From: Hippea alviniae EP5-r
Lineage (GTDB): Bacteria > Campylobacterota_A > Desulfurellia > Desulfurellales > Hippeaceae
NCBI RefSeq assembly: GCF_000420385.1
Contig: NZ_ATUV01000001.1
Span: 992,001-1,056,000, forward strand
DNA length: 64,000 bases
Reading direction: 5' to 3'
Each line of letters begins with the position of its first letter. The first letter of the stretch is position 1. Below the pieces are notes generated by a model. The model ran no database searches, was not told the origin of the DNA, and saw nothing but the letters and a program-made list of their open reading frames with translations. Positions 1 through 8,299 of this stretch are shown here, piece after piece. Made by a program: the position numbers and the translations under genes.

Positions 1-439
1 CGTTTCTCTGCTTGGAACAGACAAAACAAAAAAATGGCTGAATATCCTGTATATCTCTAAACTTGCAGAAAACAAACCAGAAGAGCTTGTAATACTCTCA
101 ACCGTAAGGGCAAAATTTGCATCTCTGCTTGCAAAAAACTTCTCTATAGATGAAGAAGATGCCTATATGCTTGGCATGTACTCTTTAATAGACTCACTCC
201 TTGGCGTAACCATGGAAAAGGCTTTGAGCGAATTTGAGTATTTAGAAGAAGAGATAAAAGAAGCCCTGCTTGGCAAAGATAACAGATTTAGAGAACTCTT
301 AAACTTTATCGAGCTTTACGAGAAAGGCGACTTCGACAAGGCAAAAGAGATTATGGATAAATTCGACCTAATCCCGCAGAATATAAACCTTAACTATTTT
401 GAAGCTGTAGAGTTTGCAGATAGCATATACTTGTTGTAA
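1..439 (+). CDS. EAL/HDOD-type signalling protein, C-terminal part (partial)
   Basis: The reading frame is open from base 2, so the gene starts upstream of the window; about 145 C-terminal residues are visible. The stretch LLGTDKTKKWLNIL followed by an all-helical region with ILSTVRAKFASLLAK resembles the HDOD half of YuxH-type EAL-HDOD proteins, which are c-di-GMP related signalling proteins often with degenerate catalytic sites. Nothing of the EAL half is in view, so enzyme activity cannot be judged. The stop codon overlaps the ATG of the DUF808 gene (TAATG), so the two are probably co-transcribed. The family call rests on short motifs and is moderate. Confidence 0.6.
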   Translation, partial: VSLLGTDKTKKWLNILYISKLAENKPEELVILSTVRAKFASLLAKNFSIDEEDAYMLGMYSLIDSLLGVTMEKALSEFEYLEEEIKEALLGKDNRFRELLNFIELYEKGDFDKAKEIMDKFDLIPQNINLNYFEAVEFADSIYLL

Positions 440-1257
440 TGCCCTCTGGATTTTTTGCTCTATTGGACGATATCTCTTACCTGTTAGATGATGTCGCAAC
501 TGCAGCCAAAATAACAACAAAAAAGACGGCCGTAATCTTGGGTGACGACCTTGCCGTTGGCGCAAAGAAAACCTTAGGCGTAAGCTCAAGCAGAGAGATA
601 CCGATAATAATTGCAATCATAAAAGGTTCACTTCTAAACAAACTGATTATCTTGCCTTTAATATTTCTCCTTAAATACTTTATACCTTGGATTATAAGTC
701 CACTTTTGATAATAGGTGGAACATACCTAAGTTTTGAAGGTGTTGAGAATGTCATTGACTTTCTAAAGCATAAAGAGAAAAAATCTGCACCAAAAAGCGA
801 GAAAGAGAAGATAAAATCCGCCATTTTAACTGATTTCATACTCTCACTTGAGATTGTTATCATCTCACTTGCAAGTGTTCAGGATAAACCATTCTTAGTT
901 CAGGTTGCATCAACAACAGTAGCTGCTCTTTTTGCAACAGCAGGTGTTTACGGAACGGTTGCACTAATCATAAGAATGGACGATATAGGACTGTTTTTGG
1001 TCGAGAAGTTTGATGGATTTTTAGAAAAATTCGGCATGTTTTTAATAAAACTTCTGCCCAAAACAATAAAATTTCTCTCTGTCATAGGAACAGCCGCTAT
1101 GATTTTAGTTGGCGGTGGTATTTATCTGCATAGAATTCCCTTATTTCACAATCTAACCATGATAAATATACCACTTGTATCAGAACTTCTCCTTGGACTA
1201 ACTGCAGGATTTTTTATCTTTTTCTTAATCTCTATGATAAAACACTCAATAAAATAA
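439..1257 (+). CDS. DUF808 (YedI-like) integral membrane protein
   Basis: The 272-residue product matches the DUF808/YedI family along its length: the N-terminus FFALLDDISYLLDDV, KKTAVILGDDLAVGAKK, the glycine-rich GGTYLSFEGVENV, KSAILTDFILSLEI and VGGGIYLHRIP are family hallmarks. Several hydrophobic segments indicate an inner-membrane protein. The molecular function of the family is not known. It is about 30 residues shorter than the E. coli protein, mostly in the charged loop after the FEGVE motif. It starts on the stop of the preceding gene (1-nt overlap), implying translational coupling. No terminator is obvious before the tRNA promoter at 1275. Confidence 0.85.
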   Translation: MPSGFFALLDDISYLLDDVATAAKITTKKTAVILGDDLAVGAKKTLGVSSSREIPIIIAIIKGSLLNKLIILPLIFLLKYFIPWIISPLLIIGGTYLSFEGVENVIDFLKHKEKKSAPKSEKEKIKSAILTDFILSLEIVIISLASVQDKPFLVQVASTTVAALFATAGVYGTVALIIRMDDIGLFLVEKFDGFLEKFGMFLIKLLPKTIKFLSVIGTAAMILVGGGIYLHRIPLFHNLTMINIPLVSELLLGLTAGFFIFFLISMIKHSIK

Positions 1258-1274
1258 CTTACAAATCTGCACTC

Positions 1275-1303
1275 TTGACTTTTTAAACAGATGCTGTTAG
1301 TAT
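1275..1303 (+). promoter_or_regulatory. Promoter for the tRNA-Ser/tRNA-Arg/SRP RNA cluster
   Basis: TTGACT at 1275-1280 and TAGTAT at 1298-1303 are separated by 17 nt. The predicted start lies a few bases before the tRNA-Ser 5' end at 1318. No other promoter is evident before dnaX, so the RNAs and dnaX may share this one. Confidence 0.6.
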
Positions 1304-1317
1304 CGTAAGCGCAAAGC

Positions 1318-1412
<95 letters not shown>

Positions 1413-1434
1413 TTTTTTATGGCAAACAAAATCG

Positions 1435-1511
1435 GCGCCCATAGCTCAGCTGGATAGAGCACAAGATTGCGGTTCTTGGGGTCGGAGGTTCAAGTCCTCC
1501 TGGGCGCGCCA
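1435..1511 (+). tRNA. tRNA-Arg(GCG)
   Basis: A 77-nt cloverleaf with acceptor GCGCCCA/TGGGCGC, D-arm GCTC..GAGC, anticodon stem CAAGA/TCTTG with loop TTGCGGT (anticodon GCG), 5-nt variable loop, T-arm GGAGG/CCTCC, G discriminator and encoded CCA. A20 in the D-loop agrees with arginine identity. GCG reads CGC and CGU; most bacteria instead use an ACG anticodon edited to inosine. Confidence 0.95.
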
Positions 1512-1521
1512 AATATTTCTT

Positions 1522-1647
1522 TTAGCGATGTCCAGCGTGGTGGGCTTGTGCGACACACTCCCTACTGAACCCCGCCAGGCCCGGAAGGGAGCAACGGTAG
1601 GTAGGGTTGTGTGAGCGTGCAATGTCCTGCCCGTTGGGCATCGCTAA
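1522..1647 (+). ncRNA. ffs: Signal recognition particle RNA (bacterial small/4.5S type)
   Basis: The ends TTAGCGATG (1522-1530) and CATCGCTAA (1639-1647) are perfectly complementary, enclosing a long hairpin. The apical part carries the conserved core CCAGGCCCGGAAGGGAGCAAC with the GGAA tetraloop and the asymmetric AGCA bulge bound by Ffh. It lies directly before dnaX, a common bacterial arrangement. The RNA guides membrane-protein targeting together with Ffh/FtsY. Confidence 0.95.
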
Positions 1648-1657
1648 GGGAGATAAG

Positions 1658-2902
1658 ATGTATAAGGTTTTTGCACGAAAATATAGACCTTCCAAACTAA
1701 GCGAAGTTGTCGGCCAGCCAGTCGCCGTTCAAATCCTAAAAAATGCTATACAAACGGGTAAAGTTCATCATGCTATTTTGCTTAGCGGCCCTATGGGAAC
1801 AGGCAAAACATCGCTTGCCCGCATTATTTCAAAATCTCTAAACTGCAAAAATGGGCCTACAGTTGAACCGTGCGGAGAGTGTGAAGCATGCAAAGCCATT
1901 TCGATAGGCAAAGATGTTGATGTTATAGAGATAGACGGAGCATCAAATAGAAAGGTTGAAGATGCAAGAGCCATCATAGAAAGCGTTAAATATCCACCCT
2001 TAAAAAGACGCTTTAAGATATATATCATCGATGAAGTTCATATGCTCACCCAAGAAGCATTCAACGCTCTTCTGAAAACAATAGAAGAGCCGCCCGATTA
2101 TGTGAAATTCATATTTGCCACAACTTCCATAGAGAAGGTTCCAGATACGATACTCTCGCGCTGTCAGATATTAAACTTAAAACGCATACCAAAAGAAGAG
2201 ATAGAAAAAAAACTGAAGTATATAGCGGAACAAGAAAAAATAGATATAGAAGACGAAGCAGTTTCACTTATAGCCTATGCAAGTAACGGCTCATTAAGAG
2301 TCGCGGAAGGATACTTAGACAGATGCTTATCTTACAAACCAGAAGGAAAGATAACTAAAGAAGATGTATCAATTGTGCTTGGAGTATCAACAACAAACAC
2401 CGTTGAAGATTACCTAAGCAGTATAATGAGTGAAAATTCCAAAGAAGCGATAGAGATAATAAAGAGATTGGATAACGAGTCGAAGGATTTGGAAGTATTC
2501 TGCAGACAGATTTTAGATACCCTTATAGAAAAGGATGATATAAACACAGAAAAAAAGACAGCCCTTCTAAATATATTTTATAAAGCTATGGTTGATATAA
2601 AACAAAAGATAATAGAGCAGTTACCTTCAATGATTGTCGCAACACAAAAAGCCATAGCAACCAATAGCTTAGAACAGATAGACAGCCTAATAAAGAAACT
2701 TTCAGAAGGCAATATAAGTCAAATCAATATACCCACTGTCAAGCCACAAACAACTCAACCCAAAAAGGAAGCAGCAGAAAATACAGTAAATAAACCCTAT
2801 AGTGAAGAAGAAGTCAAAAAAACAAACAATCAATCAGCTGTTGATATATTGCTTAAAACCTTCGGTGGTAAAATAATAAATATTGAAAAATTAAAAAAAT
2901 AA
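1658..2902 (+). CDS. dnaX: DNA polymerase III subunit gamma/tau (clamp loader)
   Basis: The 414-residue protein begins MYKVFARKYRPSKLSEVVGQ, the canonical DnaX start. Walker A is GPMGTGKTS, the zinc cluster is CGECEACKAI plus an upstream Cys, Walker B is YIIDEVHML, and sensor 1/SRC is FATTSIEKVPDTILSRCQ. It loads the sliding clamp. The length is nearer to gamma than to tau, with a short lysine-rich tail and no obvious domain for DnaB or alpha binding. The open frame extends upstream into the SRP RNA, but the ATG at 1658 after GGGAGATAAG is the biologically sensible start. Neighbours ybaB and recR are its usual partners. Confidence 0.95.
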   Translation: MYKVFARKYRPSKLSEVVGQPVAVQILKNAIQTGKVHHAILLSGPMGTGKTSLARIISKSLNCKNGPTVEPCGECEACKAISIGKDVDVIEIDGASNRKVEDARAIIESVKYPPLKRRFKIYIIDEVHMLTQEAFNALLKTIEEPPDYVKFIFATTSIEKVPDTILSRCQILNLKRIPKEEIEKKLKYIAEQEKIDIEDEAVSLIAYASNGSLRVAEGYLDRCLSYKPEGKITKEDVSIVLGVSTTNTVEDYLSSIMSENSKEAIEIIKRLDNESKDLEVFCRQILDTLIEKDDINTEKKTALLNIFYKAMVDIKQKIIEQLPSMIVATQKAIATNSLEQIDSLIKKLSEGNISQINIPTVKPQTTQPKKEAAENTVNKPYSEEEVKKTNNQSAVDILLKTFGGKIINIEKLKK

Positions 2903-2938
2903 TCTATAATTAATTAAGGTTTAGAAAGGAGAGATAGT

Positions 2939-3271
2939 ATGGCAGCTAAAAACTTCGGTGGAATGGATTTAAATGCATTGATGGCTCAGGCAAAAAAGAT
3001 TCAACAGCAGATAGCAAAAACACAGGAAGAAGCTGCAAAAGAGACTGTGGAAGTAAGTGTTGGCGGTGGAATGGTAACAGTCAAAGCCAACGGCCTTGGC
3101 GAGATCGTTGGTATAAAGATTTCAAAAGAGATTGTTGACCCTGATGATATAGAGACATTGGAAGATTTAATTCTATCCGGTGTAAATGAAGCAGTAAGAA
3201 AAGCAAAAGAGAATATGGAAGCAAAAATCTCAGCTCTTACGGGTGGTTTAAACATACCAGGCATGTTTTGA
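2939..3271 (+). CDS. ebfC: YbaB/EbfC family nucleoid-associated protein
   Basis: This 110-residue protein has the family pattern: an N-terminal helix MDLNALMAQAKKIQQQIAKTQ, the central beta segment VEVSVGGGMVTVKANGLGE, and VDPDDIETLEDLILSGVNEA. It is a small DNA-binding dimer that coats the nucleoid. A strong GAAAGGAG ribosome site precedes the ATG. Its stop overlaps the recR start by one base, and the dnaX-ybaB-recR order is the standard bacterial cluster. Confidence 0.93.
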   Translation: MAAKNFGGMDLNALMAQAKKIQQQIAKTQEEAAKETVEVSVGGGMVTVKANGLGEIVGIKISKEIVDPDDIETLEDLILSGVNEAVRKAKENMEAKISALTGGLNIPGMF

Positions 3272-3870
3272 TGAAGGAGAAAAATTTAGTAGAAACGGTA
3301 GCACTATATTTATCACAAATACCGGGTATAGGCGAAAAGAATTCAAAAAGATATGCGTTGTGGCTTGCCGAACACAAAGACAACTTAAACAAACTGATAG
3401 ACTCCTTAAGTGAACTATCCAAAAATATAAATATCTGTAAAAAGTGTTTTAATATTACAACAAATCCAGATGGAATATGTGATATATGTAATGATGACAC
3501 CCGTGATAAAACAACAATATGTGTAGTAGAGACAATTGAAAATTTAGTTGAAATAGAATTGTCAGATGTGTATAATGGTTCATACTTCGTTTTGGGGGGA
3601 GTTATTTCGCCTATATACGACATAGACAATACCATAAAGAGAATAGAATATTTAGCTAAAAGGGTGCAAGAAGAAGGCATAAAGGAGCTAATTCTTGTTC
3701 TAAGTTCTACAACAGAAGGCGAATTAACCATGCAATACATTAAAGAGAAGTTAAAGGAAACAGGTGTAAAAATAACAAAGGTGGCAAGCGGCATACCCAT
3801 TGGTGCAAATATCAATTATATAGATCAAAAAACTTTAATAGAAGCATTTAAATCAAGGGTTGTTGCATAA
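3271..3870 (+). CDS. recR: Recombination mediator protein RecR
   Basis: A 199-residue RecR: N-terminal helix-hairpin-helix LSQIPGIGEKNSKRYALWL, a C4 zinc finger CKKCFN..GICDIC, a Toprim domain beginning TTICVVETIENLVEIE, and the C-terminal VASGIPIGANINYID motif. It works with RecO (and RecF where present) to load RecA at gaps. The ATG at 3271 overlaps the ybaB stop (TGATG); an in-frame TTG just before is less likely. No strong Shine-Dalgarno is visible, in keeping with coupled translation. Confidence 0.93.
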   Translation: MKEKNLVETVALYLSQIPGIGEKNSKRYALWLAEHKDNLNKLIDSLSELSKNINICKKCFNITTNPDGICDICNDDTRDKTTICVVETIENLVEIELSDVYNGSYFVLGGVISPIYDIDNTIKRIEYLAKRVQEEGIKELILVLSSTTEGELTMQYIKEKLKETGVKITKVASGIPIGANINYIDQKTLIEAFKSRVVA

Positions 3871-3903
3871 ATCTTTCACAAATTACGGTTTGGGGGTTTA
3901 AGA

Positions 3904-4479
3904 ATGTCCAAAAAGTTGGAGATTAGATGGCATGGAAGAGCTGGTCAAGGAGCAGTCACGGCTGCAAAAACACTGGCCGAATTAATTTCCCAGGAAGAAG
4001 GCATTTATGCTCAAGGATTTGCAGTTTACGGAGCAGAAAAGAGAGGAGCACCTGTCGTAGCGTTTACAAGGGTTGACGAGAAACCCATAAGAGACCACTC
4101 TGAATACATGGAACCGGATATCGTTTTACTTCTCGACCCAACACTCATGGGCCTTGTTGATGTAAAAGAAGGATTAAAAAAAGATGGAAAAGTTATAATT
4201 AATACAGCTTTTCCAAAAGATGAAGTTGTTAAGGAGTTGGGTCTTGAAGATTACGAAGTGTATGTAATAGACGCGAATAGGATAAGTATAGAAGCATTGG
4301 GTAGAGCTATACCAAATACTCCAATGATAGGAGCCTTAGCAAAAATAACAGGCTTATTTACAAAAGAACAGGTAGCAAACGGAGTAGTTGAATTACTTAA
4401 AGAAGCCGGAAAATTCCCAGAGAAAATAATAGAAGGCAACAAAAAGGCCATAGAAGAAGCATATGAGGAGGTAAAATAA
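3904..4479 (+). CDS. porG: Pyruvate:ferredoxin oxidoreductase gamma subunit
   Basis: The 191-residue protein starts KLEIRWHGRAGQGAVTAAKTLAE, the GxGGQG-like signature of the gamma domain of 2-oxoacid:acceptor oxidoreductases, followed by GFAVYGAEKRGAPVVAFTRV. It is the first gene of a four-gene operon (gamma, delta, alpha, beta) with gaps of 0, 19 and 3 bases. The complex interconverts pyruvate plus CoA with acetyl-CoA, CO2 and reduced ferredoxin in the cytoplasm. Pyruvate is the likeliest substrate by layout, but a branched-chain 2-oxoacid cannot be excluded from sequence alone. Confidence 0.9.
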   Translation: MSKKLEIRWHGRAGQGAVTAAKTLAELISQEEGIYAQGFAVYGAEKRGAPVVAFTRVDEKPIRDHSEYMEPDIVLLLDPTLMGLVDVKEGLKKDGKVIINTAFPKDEVVKELGLEDYEVYVIDANRISIEALGRAIPNTPMIGALAKITGLFTKEQVANGVVELLKEAGKFPEKIIEGNKKAIEEAYEEVK

Positions 4480-4824
4480 ATGAGCGAAAAATTGCTTAAT
4501 TGGGATGAAGTCTTAATTGGCGGTGCAATAAAAGACCCCGGCAATTCAAAAAATTACGAGACAGGCTCATGGAGAGTTGAAAGACCCGTATGGAATCCTG
4601 ATACATGTATTCAATGCATGTTCTGTTGGGTTTATTGTCCAGATAGCTCAATTTTAACAAACGAAGAAGGTAAAATGATTGGAATAGACTATGACCACTG
4701 CAAAGGTTGCGGCATTTGCGTTGAGCAGTGTCCAAGCAAACCAAAATCTTTAAAAATGGTTTTAGAAGCAGAAGCAAAAGGTAAAACAGAAGAAGAATTA
4801 AGAAAGGAAGTTTTTTCCAAGTAA
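4480..4824 (+). CDS. porD: Pyruvate:ferredoxin oxidoreductase delta subunit (2[4Fe-4S] ferredoxin)
   Basis: The 114-residue protein carries two cluster motifs, CIQCMFCWVYCPDS and CKGCGICVEQCPSKP, and the conserved N-terminal SWRVERPVWNPDTC typical of PorD. It relays electrons from the thiamine-diphosphate site to soluble ferredoxin. Its ATG follows the gamma stop directly, with GAGGTAAAATAA as ribosome site overlapping the end of porG. Confidence 0.93.
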   Translation: MSEKLLNWDEVLIGGAIKDPGNSKNYETGSWRVERPVWNPDTCIQCMFCWVYCPDSSILTNEEGKMIGIDYDHCKGCGICVEQCPSKPKSLKMVLEAEAKGKTEEELRKEVFSK

Positions 4825-4843
4825 AAGCGTTAGGAGGAAATAA

Positions 4844-6034
4844 ATGGGTAAAAAAGTAGCATTGACAGGAAACGAGGCTGCAGCTCACGCTATAAGACAG
4901 ATAGAGCCAGATGTAATTGCAGCCTTTCCAATAACGCCTTCAACTCCAATTCCACAGGCAGTAGCTCAATTTATAGCTGACGGCGAAATGGATACGGAGC
5001 TTGTTACGGTCGAAAGCGAACACTCTGCAATGAGTGCGTGTATTGGTGCTGCAGCAGCAGGCGGTAGGGTTATGACTGCAACAAGTGCAAACGGATACGC
5101 TTTAATGTGGGAGATGCTTTACATCGCAAGCGGTATGAGATTACCAATAGTGATGGCCGTTGTAGCAAGAGCCTTATCAGCTCCGTTAAATATTCATGGA
5201 GACCACTCAGATATAATGGGCGGAAGAGATACTGGTTGGATTCAGATAATAGCTGAGAATTCACAAGAAGCGTATGACGGTCTAATTCAAGCTGTAAAGA
5301 TAGCAGAAAATAAGGATGTAATGACCCCCGCGCTTGTTGCCATGGATGGTTTTAATATATCCCATGCGATTGAGATATGGGAAATGGAAGATGATAAAGC
5401 TGTTAAAGATTTTATAGGAGAATATAAACCTCTCTTTCCACTCTTAAATACAGATGACCCTGTAACTCATGGTGCGTGGGCTCCACCAAACTGGTACTTT
5501 GAGCATAAGATGAGCCAATTAAAAGGCTTGCTTGCAGCTAAGGATGTTGTTGCAAAAGTTGGAAAAGAGTTTGGCGAAGTGTTCGGCAGAGAATACGGAC
5601 TATATGAAGCATATAAGCTTGATGATGCTGAACTCGTAATAGTTGCAGCAGGTTCTGTATGCGGAACAACAAAAGATGTTGTCGATAAACTAAGAGAAGA
5701 AGGTCAGAAAGTTGGTTTACTAAAAATAAGACTATTCAGGCCATTCCCATACAAGGAGCTTGCAGATGCTCTTCAATCCGCTAAAGCCATAGCTATTTTG
5801 GATAGAGTATCACCTGCTGGTGCTCAGGGCGGTCCTTTATTCAACGAGATAAGAAGTGCCCTGTATGATACACCAACAAGAGCTCCAATAATAAATTACA
5901 CTTATGGTCTCGGTGGAAGAGATACGCAACCTATCCACATCAACTCAGTATTTGATAGGCTCAAAAAAATAGTTGAAACGGGTAAAATCGAAAAACAGTT
6001 TGACTGCCTGAACCTTAGAGGAGAGTGGAGGTAA
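4844..6034 (+). CDS. porA: Pyruvate:ferredoxin oxidoreductase alpha subunit
   Basis: The 396-residue subunit has ALTGNEAAAHAIRQI at the N-terminus, PITPSTPIPQ, the TVESEHSAMSACIGAAAAGG segment and TATSANGYALMWEMLYIASG, all typical of the pyrimidine-binding domain. The transketolase C-terminal-like domain follows (IVAAGSVCGTTKDVV, KIRLFRPFPY). It binds thiamine diphosphate at the interface with the beta subunit. A GGAGGAAATAA ribosome site is present. Length and order match archaeal-type four-subunit PORs. Confidence 0.93.
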   Translation: MGKKVALTGNEAAAHAIRQIEPDVIAAFPITPSTPIPQAVAQFIADGEMDTELVTVESEHSAMSACIGAAAAGGRVMTATSANGYALMWEMLYIASGMRLPIVMAVVARALSAPLNIHGDHSDIMGGRDTGWIQIIAENSQEAYDGLIQAVKIAENKDVMTPALVAMDGFNISHAIEIWEMEDDKAVKDFIGEYKPLFPLLNTDDPVTHGAWAPPNWYFEHKMSQLKGLLAAKDVVAKVGKEFGEVFGREYGLYEAYKLDDAELVIVAAGSVCGTTKDVVDKLREEGQKVGLLKIRLFRPFPYKELADALQSAKAIAILDRVSPAGAQGGPLFNEIRSALYDTPTRAPIINYTYGLGGRDTQPIHINSVFDRLKKIVETGKIEKQFDCLNLRGEWR

Positions 6035-6037
6035 TAA

Positions 6038-6973
6038 ATGGCTCTGTTAAATGAACTTGCAAAGAAAAAAGAAGGACTTGTTAGCGGACATAGATTGTGC
6101 CCTGGTTGTACTCACTCTGTTATAATGAGACAAGTGTTTGCAGCAGCAGATACAGACAAATATGACATAGTTATAGCTGCAGCAACTGGGTGCTTTGAAG
6201 TTTCAACAGGACTTTATCCTTACACAAGCTGGAATGTGCCATGGATTCATACGGCATTTGAAAATGCGGCAAGCACAATAGCTGGTGTAGAGACAATGTA
6301 TAGAGTTTTGAAAAGAAAAGGAAAAGTAAAAAAAGATATAAGGTTTATAGCTATCGCAAGTGATGGTGGAACATACGACATTGGTTTACAAGCTCTTTCG
6401 GGTGCAATAGAAAGAGGTCATCAATTCTTATACATCTGTAATGACAACAACGCTTATCAGAACACAGGAAATCAAAGGTCGAGCGCAACACCGTTTGGTG
6501 GTTCAACAACGACTTCGCCAAATGGTAAAGTAAAATTTGGAAAAGAGCAACCAAGAAAAGACATAATGAGTATAATTGAAGGACATCACCTGCCTTATGC
6601 TGCACAGGCTTCTCCATCAAACTGGAGAGACTTAATGAACAAGGTAAAGAAAGCTTTGGATGTGAACGGCCCAACATACATCAATGTTATAGAGCCGTGC
6701 ACCACAGGTTGGGGATTCCCACCAGAAAAAGCAATCGAGATAGCTCAACTTGCCGTTGATACATGCGTATGGCCGCTATACGAAGTTGAGAACGGCAAGA
6801 TAAAGATAAACTACAAGCCACAAAAGAAATTACCCGTCGTTGAATATCTAAAACCACAGAGAAGATTCGCTCACCTGTTCAAAAAAGGCAATGAGCATGT
6901 AATAGAAGAGTTCCAGAGACAGGTTGACGAACAGTGGGAGTGGCTCTTAAAAAGAGAAGAGTGCGGATTGTAA
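6038..6973 (+). CDS. porB: Pyruvate:ferredoxin oxidoreductase beta subunit
   Basis: The 311-residue subunit has the N-terminal cluster ligand motif RLCPGCTHSVIMRQV with further cysteines (TGCFEVS, and a C-terminal EPCTTGW). The thiamine-diphosphate/Mg motif reads SDGGTYDIGLQALSGAIERG..YICNDNNAYQNTG. It completes the oxidoreductase and starts 3 bases after porA, on GGAGGTAATAA. A hairpin terminator follows, so the four genes form a closed transcription unit. Expected to be highly expressed in central metabolism. Confidence 0.94.
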   Translation: MALLNELAKKKEGLVSGHRLCPGCTHSVIMRQVFAAADTDKYDIVIAAATGCFEVSTGLYPYTSWNVPWIHTAFENAASTIAGVETMYRVLKRKGKVKKDIRFIAIASDGGTYDIGLQALSGAIERGHQFLYICNDNNAYQNTGNQRSSATPFGGSTTTSPNGKVKFGKEQPRKDIMSIIEGHHLPYAAQASPSNWRDLMNKVKKALDVNGPTYINVIEPCTTGWGFPPEKAIEIAQLAVDTCVWPLYEVENGKIKINYKPQKKLPVVEYLKPQRRFAHLFKKGNEHVIEEFQRQVDEQWEWLLKREECGL

Positions 6974-6980
6974 AAAACAA

Positions 6981-7012
6981 GGGCTGGCTTTATGCCAGCT
7001 CTTACATTTTTA
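6981..7012 (+). terminator. Rho-independent terminator after the por operon
   Basis: GGGCTGGC (6981-6988) pairs with GCCAGCTC (6994-7001) with one G-U pair and a TTTAT loop, then a T-rich tail. Confidence 0.75.
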
Positions 7013-7071
7013 TCTCATTACCAACACATCAAAAAACTCAAATCCTTAATTCAAAATTCAGAATCCAAAAT

Positions 7072-8154
7072 TCATAATTCCAACTTCTCCATCCCTTTCT
7101 CATAAATCCTGCTATTTCCTTTAACTTCCAATGTAAGCGGGTCAAAGAAGAGTATCTCTTTTTCTGCCCACTTGGAGATGACTTCTAAGTATTTTGAATC
7201 TCTGTCTTTTGAAAGAACAAATGAGCCATTGTTTAAAATCTCTTTGCAAATATTCTCAAATATTTCTATCTCTTCTTTTGGAAACTTACCTTGATGATAG
7301 AACATTACTATCTGCGAATAAGCCAAAAACGCCTGGTGTTCTAAATACTCTTTTAATGTCTTAAACTCTTTTCTAAACATCATGAGTCTTTGTATCTGTG
7401 GAATGCTGCCGCCGAGATAGTCCCATATTAAGTTTATCTCATCATCTTTAAACCCTTCAGAGCTCAACCACTCAACGGTTATATCCTTAGGCAGATGGTC
7501 AACCTTATAAAATCTGCTTGTTTCTTTCAATCTTGCATCATTATAAATCCTATCTATAAACACAGTGTTTGAGCTTAGGATAACAACATGAGACAGATGT
7601 GTCTCTTTTGTTAAAGAGACACAGAAGTTTAGGAACTCTTTGAGTAGTTCTCTATCTCCATTTATGTATATATCTTCAAGTGTTTGGATTTCGTCTATGA
7701 TGATTATAGGTTGTCTGTTTTTCTTTGTTCTGTTTTGTATCTCTTCCATTAGAACTTTGAATAAGTCTTTCTCTTTGTTTTTTACTTCATTTAGCAGTTC
7801 TGCTTTTATGTTGAATACTCCAATATTGAAGCTTGCTGAGAGTTTCTCTTCTTTCTTGCCTTTGTCATCTTTCTCTGGTGTTAGTATTGCTTCTATAAAA
7901 CTTGAGTAATTGCTTATTAGATATCTTCTTAAGTTTATATACTTCACCCACCAATTACCTTTGGGTTTTAAGTTCTCAAAATCTTCAAATAACTCTTTTT
8001 CAACAACATACTCAATGAGTGTTGTTTTGCCTGAAGATTTTGGGCCATAAACCCAAAGGATTAGTTTGGGTAAACTTCTAAACCAATCAAGGAAGAAGTT
8101 TATTTCGTTGTCTCTGTCTATGAGTTTTTCGTTTCTGAAGGTTCTTGTGTTCAT
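7072..8154 (-). CDS. Archaeal-type P-loop ATPase (ATPase_2 family), copy 1
   Basis: The 360-residue protein has Walker A GPKSSGKTT (residues 37-45), Walker B IIIIDEIQTLED (150-161) and a sensor-like VVILSSN (190-196), followed by a winged-helix/C-terminal region. Family members are STAND-like ATPases of unknown cellular role. Residues 9-207 are identical, down to every base, with the gene at 34577-35653, while residues 208-360 have diverged. It has its own promoter (8184-8213) and an AAAAGGAGCAAC ribosome site shared with the other copy. The gene stands alone between the por operon and a secreted protein. Function unknown. Confidence 0.85.
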   Translation of the reverse strand: MNTRTFRNEKLIDRDNEINFFLDWFRSLPKLILWVYGPKSSGKTTLIEYVVEKELFEDFENLKPKGNWWVKYINLRRYLISNYSSFIEAILTPEKDDKGKKEEKLSASFNIGVFNIKAELLNEVKNKEKDLFKVLMEEIQNRTKKNRQPIIIIDEIQTLEDIYINGDRELLKEFLNFCVSLTKETHLSHVVILSSNTVFIDRIYNDARLKETSRFYKVDHLPKDITVEWLSSEGFKDDEINLIWDYLGGSIPQIQRLMMFRKEFKTLKEYLEHQAFLAYSQIVMFYHQGKFPKEEIEIFENICKEILNNGSFVLSKDRDSKYLEVISKWAEKEILFFDPLTLEVKGNSRIYEKGMEKLEL

Positions 8155-8183
8155 GAGTTGCTCCTTTTAGTCAGTTTGTGTTT

Positions 8184-8213
8184 ATTATACAGAGAGTTTA
8201 AAAGAGTTTGCAA
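8184..8213 (-). promoter_or_regulatory. Promoter of ATPase copy 1
   Basis: On the minus strand TTGCAA (8213-8208) and a perfect TATAAT (8189-8184) are 18 nt apart, about 30 nt upstream of the start codon. Confidence 0.6.
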
Positions 8214-8299
8214 GAAAAATCCCTAAACCAACAATTTTCCCTTGACATCACCCCCCGAGTTAGAATGCCAAAAAATAATTAAGGGAGAAGGAGAGAAAG

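Noticed and set aside
1607-1657. An earlier in-frame start for dnaX
   Set aside because: It lies inside the SRP RNA and would add residues not found in DnaX; the product starting MYKVFARKYRP at 1658 matches the family.
2200-2225. A-run in dnaX as a programmed frameshift site for gamma
   Set aside because: The run is in the wrong codon phase for an A-AAA-AAG slip and no stimulating hairpin or nearby alternative stop is obvious.
7013-7071. AATTC-rich short repeats after the por operon as a possible CRISPR or satellite
   Set aside because: The units (AATTCA, AAAATTC) are irregular and too short; only low-complexity sequence.
8242-8270. TTGACA...TAGAAT promoter before the secreted-protein gene
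   Set aside because: The spacing is about 13 nt, too short for a normal promoter; not listed as a feature.
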